Shown here piece after piece: positions 51,817 to 61,081 of a stretch of 64,000 bases of DNA; the stretch's first letter is position 1; each line of letters begins with the position of its first letter. The DNA lies in NCBI RefSeq assembly GCF_002865645.1, contig NW_020194558.1, positions 1,268,014 through 1,332,013 on the forward strand. The letters are read 5' to 3'. The stretch comes from Hyaloscypha bicolor E (taxonomy: Eukaryota; Ascomycota; Leotiomycetes; Helotiales; Hyaloscyphaceae). Position numbers and translations under genes: made by a program. The notes under the pieces were generated by a model. It saw only the letters and a list, made by a program, of their open reading frames with translations, did not search any database and was not told where the DNA came from.

Positions 51817-52515
51817 CAGTTTCTACGGAAAGCCGTAAGGATCAGAAGACCAAGCGATTTTCGAATCTGGTTTTCGACCTTCAATGTCTGATTTGTGGCA
51901 CGTGCGCACCCCACCAAAAATCACAAATACCTATACACCACGCCTATATATTATACCCCCTCTCCCTGTGCCTCTATTATTACTTCAAATATTTCCTCTC
52001 TTTGATTCTTCTCGCTCTTTTTATAAGTATAAGGGTAAGAGAGGGGAGAAGGGGGGGAGGGGGAGGGCAGGGCAAGGGGACCTTACTAAAAATTTACGTT
52101 GCAAAGCACTAAATTTTTAGTACCTATAGCCTATAATTTAGTGATTGTGGCCCTAAAATTTAGCGATAAGTAGCCTATAATTATAGGGCTTCCTTTTCCT
52201 CGCGAGTCGCATGCCTTAAAGCTCGCTTTTCGATTTTCGCTTTTCACTTTTCACTTTTCACTTTCACTCTCCTCCCCCCCACCCCCATCCCCATCTACCC
52301 CTCTCTCGCCCCTCTCTCGTATATATATAAATAAGAATTGAAAAGAGAGTAATATTTTAAGTAGTAATAATAAGTAGAGGCACAGGAAGAGAGGGCATAA
52401 TATGTAGGCGATTTTTGGTTGGGTGCGCACGTGCCACAAATCAGACATTGAAGGTCGAAAACCAGATTCGAAAATCGCTTGGTCTTCTGATCCTTACGGC
52501 TTTCCGTACAGTTTC
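51817..52515. mobile_element. Foldback (long terminal inverted repeat) element
   Basis: The element 51824-52508 starts TACGGAAAGCCGTAAGG and ends with its complement. About 99 bp of each end match with one mismatch, and weaker similarity continues to roughly 230 bp per arm. CAGTTTC directly flanks both ends (51817-51823, 52509-52515), a 7-bp target duplication. The centre (about 52080-52200) repeats AAATTTAGCGAT-like words. The two frames beginning MSDLWHVRT (51884 plus, 52448 minus) are mirror images produced by the arms, not genes. It sits about 265 bases upstream of HET 2. Long arms suggest a MULE or foldback type, but 7 bp is shorter than the usual MULE duplication. Confidence 0.85.
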
Positions 52516-52774
52516 GCCTACCGCTGTAAGCCCATATCCCAAAAATCCATTTTCGCTTCGTCCTTCTAACACTTCTTGCTAAACCTCTCTCCGGATCTCC
52601 GATGGCTTAGTCCATCCCGAAATGGTGCAACCTATGCCGAATACGTTTCTATTCGTGTGTCGAGTGAGAGTTTGCCCACAGTGAAGCTCGCCCTCCCGTG
52701 TTTTTTAGCTTTCGCGGGTCGCATGTCTAAGCTAGAGAGGTGTGAAGCGGTGTTTGTTACTAATTCACCGCGCA

Positions 52775-54826
52775 ATGCGAACGTATCAATACGAGCCTTT
52801 GGGCGCCAACGCCGAAAGGGGATTCAGACTCGTAAATCTACTCCCTGGGCAGTTTAAGGACGAAATTCGTGTTGAAATTTTGCGTACAGAGTCGCCCCCT
52901 GGACATTCGGTTCAGAATGATTTGAGCTACGAGGCGTTGTCGTACGTCTGGGGTCCAGAAGAGAATTCATCGATCATTGCCGTTCGAGATGCTTCGTTGA
53001 GACTCTATGGAAGGGAATCGAGTTCCATCCTTGACGACACCACATTGAAGCCATCATACATTTCCGAAGCAAATTCTCGGACTCTGTCTATCAGACAAAA
53101 CTTGGTTGTTGCCCTACGGCATCTACGAAAGTCTTCCGAGGGCAGAATCTTGTGGATAGATGCAATTTGCATCAACCAGGAAGATGTGGAAGAACGGAAC
53201 AGAGAAGTTGGCCGGATGGGCCAGATATACGGCAAGGCTACTCGAGCCTTGATTTGGCTTGGTCCCGAGGGCGAGAACAGCTCTCTGGCTATACGGTCTC
53301 TGCGGCTTTTCGCCGAAGATTTGACTAATGAATTCGTCATGGATTATTCGGGTAGCAGATACCGAGCACCAGGTTCGAGAACTGAGCTACTTCTTGCATC
53401 CCCGATTCCATGGTATGACGAAGAAGGACCCTGGCTGGCGATTCGAAGGTTGTTTCACCGCAAGTGGTTTACTCGCCTTTGGGTATATCAGGAGTGCCGC
53501 CTGGCTGCTGACGTACTTGTGATTGTGGGCTTCGATACGTTGCCACTGCTGGAATTCGTTCGAGCTGGGATGTGGTTCGCTGAAGCCTGTTTGGAAACGC
53601 AAGATTTTTTGGGGGCACAAAGGCTTGCTGCTTCGCTGAACATCATCCGGCCAAGACCGGCTGCCGGTGGAATGGACGTGATCAGTAGAACAAGAGGATG
53701 TGACTGCGAAGATCCAAGAGACCGAATATATGCAATCATGGAACTGTTTCCAAAACACATCAAACACAACCTACATCCCGATTACAGGTTGCCAGTCGAA
53801 GTTGTCTACAAGGACTTCTTTCTTGCATACCTGAATAATTCTGGAGTAATGAACTTCATTGGGTTACCATTGATCAGCAATCGTTCGACTCATTCCTCTG
53901 AATCAATTCCATCCTGGATACCAAACTTGGCATGCCCTGTTCGTCGCTTACAGTTTGGCCTGGCTTGTGGAAAGTCTGAGCATACGGTTGTTCATTCAAG
54001 CACGAACGACAGCCTTCGAGGGCATGGGACCCAAATTGCTAAGCTTTCTAGCGTCGGGGGTACTCTTCCTCTTGGTGCCACCAATAGAGAAATACTCGCA
54101 TACTGCGCTGCTCACCAACCCCGAGACTTGTTTAAAGGAACATACGTAGATGGCCGAATGCTGCTCGAAGTATTTGCGGAAACATTAGTCTCCGGATCGA
54201 GAGACAAGCTTTTCGGTATAGATTTTCCCTCATCGGAGCAATTATGTGACGAATATTTGCAGTTTTCGACAACTGGAAAGCAGCCTTCGCCATTCTTCCT
54301 CTATCAAATGAGAACATACCTACCAGGAAGGGCGTTCTTCAATGCTCACGGTGGCTACTTCGGAACGTGCCCTCCTACAGCTGCCCCAGGGGACATTGTC
54401 TGCGTGGTCCTTGGCTTCCAATTTCCCATAGTTCTTCACCCGATCGCAGAAGAGCCAGGCTGCTTTGAACTACGCGGAGAATGTTATGTACCTGGCTTAA
54501 TGGAAGGCCAAGGTCTGTTAGGGCCAATCACACAGGGATGGAGGTTATTTAAGTTATTGAGGCCCAGACCCTGGGGATATCTTTTCACAAATGGCCAAAT
54601 TCAAACCCAGAATGATCCGCGATTGCCTGCTCTGCCTCCGAATTGGCGAGTGAGCTTTCAGTTTGGAGACATTCTTCAAGATAATGAATATGATTCTGAT
54701 GGAAACGTTGGGGAGACAAGATTTGTCAACGAGAAAGAAGGAAAGGTGCAGTGGCATGACCCAAGGTTGACACCGGAGTTGTTGAAAGCACGAGGAGTCA
54801 AAATTGAGCAGCTGTCCATCAAATAG
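52775..54826 (+). CDS. HET-domain protein 2 with WW-like C-terminus
   Basis: Single exon, 683 aa from ATG 52775 (MRTYQYEPLG, the usual HET start); an in-frame ATG at 52742 would add 11 residues. The HET domain begins at about residue 50 with YEALSYVWGPEE (52-63), continues with ILWIDAICINQEDVEE (125-140) and RALIWLGPEGE, and closes with WFTRLWVYQECRLA (231-244). DCEDPRDRIYAIMELFP (about 308-324) matches the conserved block after the domain. The tail has a GGYFGTCPP/GD block and, from about 620, a WW-like segment (LPPNWRV, then RFVNEKEGKVQWHDPRL). Role as for HET 1: incompatibility-type cell death (family knowledge). It differs from HET 1 in lacking the N-terminal extra domain and in having the WW-like end, so the two are not recent duplicates. 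The foldback element lies in its upstream region. No lesion seen. Confidence 0.92.
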   Translation: MRTYQYEPLGANAERGFRLVNLLPGQFKDEIRVEILRTESPPGHSVQNDLSYEALSYVWGPEENSSIIAVRDASLRLYGRESSSILDDTTLKPSYISEANSRTLSIRQNLVVALRHLRKSSEGRILWIDAICINQEDVEERNREVGRMGQIYGKATRALIWLGPEGENSSLAIRSLRLFAEDLTNEFVMDYSGSRYRAPGSRTELLLASPIPWYDEEGPWLAIRRLFHRKWFTRLWVYQECRLAADVLVIVGFDTLPLLEFVRAGMWFAEACLETQDFLGAQRLAASLNIIRPRPAAGGMDVISRTRGCDCEDPRDRIYAIMELFPKHIKHNLHPDYRLPVEVVYKDFFLAYLNNSGVMNFIGLPLISNRSTHSSESIPSWIPNLACPVRRLQFGLACGKSEHTVVHSSTNDSLRGHGTQIAKLSSVGGTLPLGATNREILAYCAAHQPRDLFKGTYVDGRMLLEVFAETLVSGSRDKLFGIDFPSSEQLCDEYLQFSTTGKQPSPFFLYQMRTYLPGRAFFNAHGGYFGTCPPTAAPGDIVCVVLGFQFPIVLHPIAEEPGCFELRGECYVPGLMEGQGLLGPITQGWRLFKLLRPRPWGYLFTNGQIQTQNDPRLPALPPNWRVSFQFGDILQDNEYDSDGNVGETRFVNEKEGKVQWHDPRLTPELLKARGVKIEQLSIK

Positions 54827-55137
54827 CAGGATCATATTCTATGAGGACATGCAGAACATTCCTGTTACAAATTTCTTAGAATCTTCAAGATCAGCTTTAC
54901 TTCCAAAGCGGTCCCCTTCAGCAGGCTTCGATTTATCTTGTAGGCAGTTAATTTATGAAAACGAGTATGGGGCGAAGAGCTGTAACATGAATAAAGAGAA
55001 TGGCATACCCGCGGCAAATGAAGTCTGCCACGAGCTGGGAAGTCGAATGCCGTGCAAAGACCAAGAAGTGTGTAAACACCAAGTACTGTATAGAAACCAA
55101 GTGGCGTGTACACACCAAATGTGCAAGGATCTCCATC
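54827..55137. other. 3' flank of HET 2 with an 18-bp tandem repeat
   Basis: A plus frame from 54804 to 55166 overlaps the HET 2 end and has no family content; I do not call it a gene. The word ACCAAG (last copy ACCAAA) recurs at 55060, 55078, 55096 and 55114, an exact 18-bp period, with related spacers of the GTGTAxACA type. Confidence 0.6.
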
Positions 55138-55289
55138 TCGCCTCGCCTTTGGATGGTCTTTATTAGGATAACCCCCTTAACCTTTATTTAGTGGGCCCGT
55201 TAGACGTTACCGATCACCTCGCCTTTTGGATGGTCTCTATCCAAGATAAATCCCAGAACTTCTATATAGTGGACTACCTAATCTCGAGT
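55138..55289. repeat. 76-bp tandem duplication
   Basis: CCTCGCCTTTGGATGGTCT at 55141 and CCTCGCCTTTTGGATGGTCT at 55217 begin two units with 76-base spacing. Both continue with AGGATAA or AGATAA and, later, TATTTAGTGG or TATATAGTGG. The units are diverged outside these blocks. Confidence 0.6.
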
Positions 55290-55399
55290 CAGTATAGTGC
55301 AAAATATAGGAATACTCTGGATTTTTATATTATTAGCCGGAGTAGTTCAGGTTTTAATACAAATTTTCAGCCATTCAAAGTTTTACTAGGCTAAATTCG

Positions 55400-55465
55400 T
55401 ATACTTTAAGCCAAAGCAGTCCAAATTATAGTAGTGCAATTCGGACTGCTTTAGCTTAAAGTATA
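55400..55465. repeat. 28-bp-arm hairpin
   Basis: The left arm 55400-55427 starts TATACTTTAAGCCAAAGCAG and pairs with 55438-55465 with two mismatches around a 10-base loop. It lies at the start of the second AT-rich block. It could be a very small foldback element or a source of a hairpin transcript. Confidence 0.7.
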
Positions 55466-55693
55466 TATAAGATATATATGTAATCTTATAATATATTAAG
55501 GTATCTTACTTTAGATACAACCACTTCGAGATATATTATTTCAAACTAATATAGTCGTAATTATAGTACTCCGAATATAAAAATAGTTTCGAAGTAAGCT
55601 TATTTACAGGGTAATTCGTTATACTATATTTTGTATAATTTCCAGGTTTGCCTGTCTAGAGATTATACTTGAGGGGCCGAATTAGGTCCCAAG

Positions 55694-55865
55694 GCGCTAG
55701 CATTAGGAATAGAGTAAGATTCGGCTCCTGATACTGGCGTATCTATTGCAATAGTACTAAAGAAACGCCGGCATTAAGAAGAGAGCAGAAATTGGATCCT
55801 TAATACTAGCGCTTGACCAATGCCAGTATTGGGAATAGAGCAAAATTCGGCTCTCTGGATACTGG
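55694..55865. repeat. Three diverged units of about 46 bp, each a hairpin cassette
   Basis: Units at 55694-55739, 55766-55812 and 55820-55865 share a pattern: GCxxxxATTA.GAATAGAG..., then ATT.GGCTC or ATTGGATCC, then ATACTGG or ATACTAG. Their ends are complementary to each other, clearest in the third (CCAGTAT at its start, ATACTGG at its end). Confidence 0.55.
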
Positions 55866-58800
55866 AAAGCGCTTATTATATAATAATAGCTTACTTAAAT
55901 ACGTGTCCTTATATACTAATATACTAGTATAGCTAGCCAGTATTATAAATAACTTCGAGAGCTCGCCTTACTCGCCTTATTCTTTTCTCTTTAGCTTGGA
56001 ATTATTAACTAAAATAGAACTAGTAAAAGGGAAAATTATTTCTAAGTCTATAAATATATACTAGTATATATTTAATTCTATAAAGATAATATAATATAAG
56101 ATTTAGACTTATTCAGACTTAATATCTATTAAATATTAGCTTTCTATATTTAATTTATTTTAATTTTAGAAATACCTATATTAATCTTTATTTTTAGGAA
56201 TAATATATCTTTTAGATCTACTAATTATTCTTAATATACTAAATAATACCAAATAGTATTATAGAAATAATAAGTAAAATAATAACCCAAAACTATTATA
56301 TCTTCTTTTAATTATTAAACTATTATTACTTAAATATATAAGGCTTGAATTTATTAAAGAACTATTTAATAATAATAAATTAGTTATACTAGTATTTGAA
56401 TTAGGTAATTTATTAATTATTAAGTTTGAGTTAGTTATAAGTAATAGCTATAGAATTAAAATAGAGTTTTATATACTTCTTTTAAAATTACTTTATTAGA
56501 AACAGAACTAGACTAGAATTAACTAAAGAGAAGCTAAAGAACTACTAAGCTAATAATAGAGAATTCGAGAATATTATTAAAGATATTATTAAAAATAGAT
56601 AAGAAAAGCTTAATAAGATTAAGATTATAGTAAATAGTTTTAAAACTAAGAATTAAAATAGAATTATATAATATAATAAAGCCTTTAGTTAATATATTAA
56701 TAATATTAATAATAACCTTAATAAAAACGTTTATAAGAAGTTATATTTTCTTTTTAAGATAAATCTTTAGTATATAAAGCTATTTAGTTAATTAATAAAG
56801 CTATTTTGGAATATATTAAAAACAAGAAATATTAAAATACTAATATATTTACTAAATCAGATATTATTAAGATATTTAAGTATATTAAAGTTATTTCGGA
56901 ATTTGGAGAATTAGTTTTTAAGCTATTATTAGCTAATAATTTTAAGGCTAAATAATATATCTTTAATATTTCCGGAATTCTAATTAAAGAAATTTATAAT
57001 AATAAGCCTTTTTCTATTTTCTAAAATAAGTCTAAAGAATAAACCCCTATTATAATTTTAGCTTTAATTTAATCGGATTTAGTTAATAAGAATAAAACTA
57101 AGTTAATATAGCTTAATAATAATTCTATTAGTAAAACTAATAGAACTAGAATAATTAGATAAGAAGAATCTAATAAGAAAAGAAAAGAAGCTAAGCCTAA
57201 AACTTCTAATAAATAGTAAAAATTCAAGTACTAGTTTAAATATAAAACTAGTAAAATAAAGGAAAATAAAAAAGAAATAAGTAAAAAAGAACTTTCTATT
57301 TTAAAGAGAAAAATACTATTTAGAAAAACTCTTATATTTATATTTAAAACTAAAAAGTAAAAGATTAAAAAAATTAAATCCGGGGAAATTAAAAATAATA
57401 AATATACTTATAAAATACTAGCTAAATATAAGTTAATACTTATTTAATAAAATAAATATATTTCAAAACTTATTTATAAATAAGAATACTATAAAGTTAT
57501 TAATAGATTTCTTAAAGCTTTTTATAAAATATATATTTAATAGTTTACTAATATTCTTTTTATTAATATAAGAGATATTTATATTATTAAGAATATTTTA
57601 AAGCTAGTTACTAAAATCTATAAAGTTACTAAAGGCAAGAAATATATTTTTATTATTTAAATAAATAAAGAGATATATAATTTCTTTTTAGAAAACCAGG
57701 AAATTAAAAAATATAAATATAAGTATTATATTTCTAATTAATTTTACTTAAATTTATAATTTTAATTTAATACTATAGTTTCTATTCCTGAATCTAATAT
57801 TACTAATCTGAATATAAATAGTTATATTTATAAGAAAGATTATCTAAAACAAATTAAAAAGCTTAGTATTCGAGAGCTTTTAATATAAGAAATAGAAATA
57901 TTATAATTCTATTTCTGAAAAAATAATATAATAAAATCTAGAAACCTAGATAATAGCTATTTTATCTTAGTCTTTTAATTCTTAATAATAGATCTATTAA
58001 TATAGCTCGGATTTTATAAGGTATTAAATAAGTATTTTATTTATCTAGTTATTTATTTTTAGCTAGTTAAATATTATATTTCTAGAAATATTAATTATAA
58101 TTAGTATTAAAGTAATATTAAAAATCTGGCTATTATTAAAGCTTTAAATAACAAATTCTATTTTAATAAAAAGTATTAGAATATTAACTATTTTTTTTAT
58201 AAACTATAAGAAAGCTATTAATTTTAGTAAAAAGTTTTTTAAAAATATTAGTTATTTCTTTATTTTTAATAATTTTAAGCTAGAAATAATAAAGGAAATA
58301 GGCAAGTATTTATTAAAAGTAATAAAAGAAAAAACTTCGAATATAATTTATTTAATTAGATAAATAATCTATAAGTCTGAAATTATAGGCAAATAATAAT
58401 TCTCGAATAATATAGAAACCAAAAAATAGCTTAATAATAATTTATTATTTAATAGGCCTTTTATTATAATTCTAATAAATCTAGTTATTATTAAGAATAA
58501 AATATATAAAAATGAAATCTCTTATAAAATTATTAAAGCCTTTTATTTAGAGCTTTTCTTTTCTATTAAAGATTAATTTAAAAGTATTATAAATAATACA
58601 AAATTCGAAAAAGCTATTTATTTAGAATATATTAATATAATTTAGAATATGATTTATTATAATAAGTCTTTTTAATATCTAGTAGTAAAGGCAGAAATTA
58701 AGTAATAATTAAAAATAAATACTAACTAATATAAAGAAATATATTGGATTTAATATAAGAATATAATTAAACGGATTTGAATTACTTTTAAATAAATTCG

Positions 58801-59004
58801 GGAATATAAAATAAGACTATTTAAAAATAATAGATCTTATTTTAAATATATTAAAAAGAAATTAAATTAGCTAATAGAAAAGAATTCTAATTATTTTATT
58901 ATTAAATAGAATTTTTCTATTAGTTTTAGTATTTAGAAAACAAATATAAATAAATAAGAAATCGAATATAATATAATAAATTATATTTTCTAAAAATTAT
59001 ATTA

Positions 59005-59260
59005 TTTTAGTAATTTTAAGGTTTTAGTTATATAATAAAAGCTATAGTCTTTTATATATAACTTGAGGGAATTATATAAAAAGCTAGTTTTTCTATAATT
59101 CTAGAAAATAATTTCTTTTTAATATTTAATTAATTAAGCTTTTATATATTATATATTATTTATATTTTACTATTTATACTTTTAATCTCATTATTTTACT
59201 ATTAAGTTATATTTTACATTCTAATATACTTTATATAGGTTTTTGTTTTATTATAGTTTC
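59005..59260 (+). repeat. LTR-like repeat C, copy 3 (reverse orientation)
   Basis: Reverse complement of the segments at 11140-11400 and 30190-30480. It carries the same TTATATAATAAAAGCT start and the AATTAATTAAGCTTTTATAT block. A short further piece of the family (AAAACTATAATAAAATAAAA) lies at about 59966 in the opposite orientation. Confidence 0.5.
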
Positions 59261-59574
59261 TCTTTTATATTAAATAACTAAAGCTTAGACTTTATAACTA
59301 ATAAGTTCAATTTTACTAGTTTATATATTTAAAGTATTTTAGTAATATTTTAAAATTTCAAACCTTTAAATTCTTAAAAATTAATTAATAAAATTATATT
59401 TTAGTTATTTTGCTTTTTAGATATTAGATATTAAATTATATTTATTTATTATTATTTTATAATTATTAAGTAATTTTATAGACTTTGGTTTTAGTAAGCT
59501 TATAAATAAATTTATTATATTTAAATCTGTCTAAAAAATACTTTATATATATAAACTAGTAAGATTAAACTTAT

Positions 59575-59760
59575 AAATAGCTAAAGTTTAATTTTAATAA
59601 TTAAATAGCTAAATCTTAAATTTTAATAATTAAATAACTAAAGCTTGAATTTTAATAATTAAATAACTAAAACTTGGATTTTAATAATTAAATAATTAAA
59701 GATTTGGATTTTAATAACTAAATAACTAAAGCTTAATTTTAATAATTAAATAGCCGGAAT
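59575..59760. repeat. 29-bp minisatellite, 6-7 copies
   Basis: The unit AATAATTAAATAACTAAAGC plus TTGAATTTT repeats with a period of 29 bases; the CTAAA word falls at about 59581, 59609, 59638, 59667, 59696 and 59726. Substitutions between units are mostly single transitions. Confidence 0.8.
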
Positions 59761-60020
59761 TTTAGTTTTAGTTATTTAGCTATTAAAATTAATTAGGGTA
59801 AGTTAAAAAAAAGTAAATATTAAATAAAGAAATTATATAAATTTATAAAAAGAAATAATTCTTTATAGTTATAATTTATTAAAATTAATCCGGAAAACTA
59901 TAATAATTCTTAATTAATTATATATATTATATATTTTTTAAACTTAAAATATTATAGAAAGAAAACTATAATAAAATAAAAACCTATATAAAATATATTA
60001 GAATATAAAATATTAATATA

Positions 60021-61075
60021 GTATTTTAATATAGCCTTAATCTAATTCTTATAAATAAAAGAGATATAATAAATAATTCTCTTTCTTTTAGTACTATTAG
60101 AAATATAATAGTTTTTATATATATTTATATATTATTCTAAAAATATAGAAATATTATTTCCCTAAAATTATAATATTTCAGGAGCTTTTATAAATAATAG
60201 ATTTAAATCCGGTACTAATATATATTTATTCTCGGCTATATTAATCTTAAGAATTTTCTTTATAATTAATTATAAAGTTTCTATATTTGAGACTTTTACT
60301 AATAAGATTCCTAAAAACTAATTTCTTATTTAAATATATCTTTTAATTTAGGAATTAGGATTTGAGAAAAACTAATTAATAATAATAAAATAATAACCTT
60401 TCTAGTTTTATTTCTATTACTTATATTTTCTTTTCTATTTTATTAACTTAATACCTATAATATTTTCTCTTAATTTCACTAAACTAGATATATTTAATAA
60501 TACTATTAAAAGTAATAATAAAAATAATAAATATAATTTTACTAATTTTTTTAATTTTTTTAAATTCTCTTTTTTATTTTTACTTAATATTCTTTTCTTT
60601 TTCTAGAAACTTTTCTAGATTATCTATATAATTTCTTATTTCTAATTTCTTTTTATTTCCGGTTTCTATTTACTATTTTACTTGAAATTAAAAATATTTC
60701 TTTTTTTAAATATTTTTTCCGGACTTAAAAATAAGCTTTTTTACTAAAATTAAATTTACTTTTATTCCGGTTTTTATTATAATTGAAAATAATATATAAA
60801 TTAATAATATAACTTTATTTCTAACTAAGGTCTAATTTATATTATTTTAATATAATATTTCTTTATTTATTTTATTTTTATAATTAGCCTCTATTTCTAT
60901 TACTTTTATATATTATACTAGTAATTATATTTTATAACTAATTTATATCTAAATTACTAGATATATTAGAAATTAATATAAAATATTAAAATTAAAATTA
61001 ATACTTATATATTCTTAATATTTTAGCTTTAGGCTTAAAGTATTATAATAGCTCTTTTCTTTTCTAATTTACTAA
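60021..61075. repeat. Second copy of the 28985-30130 segment
   Basis: Same orientation as the first copy and about 1.05 kb long because of the missing 80-base stretch. It ends directly at the Gypsy A LTR at 61082. Confidence 0.65.
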
Positions 61076-61081
61076 GCTAAT

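Noticed and set aside
51884..52448. Two small proteins beginning MSDLWHVRT on opposite strands
   Set aside because: They are mirror products of the foldback arms; the shared start is simply the inverted repeat.
54804..55166. 120-aa plus-strand gene after HET 2
   Set aside because: It starts inside the HET 2 coding end, has no family content, and its Cys/Gln-rich part is made by the 18-bp tandem repeat.
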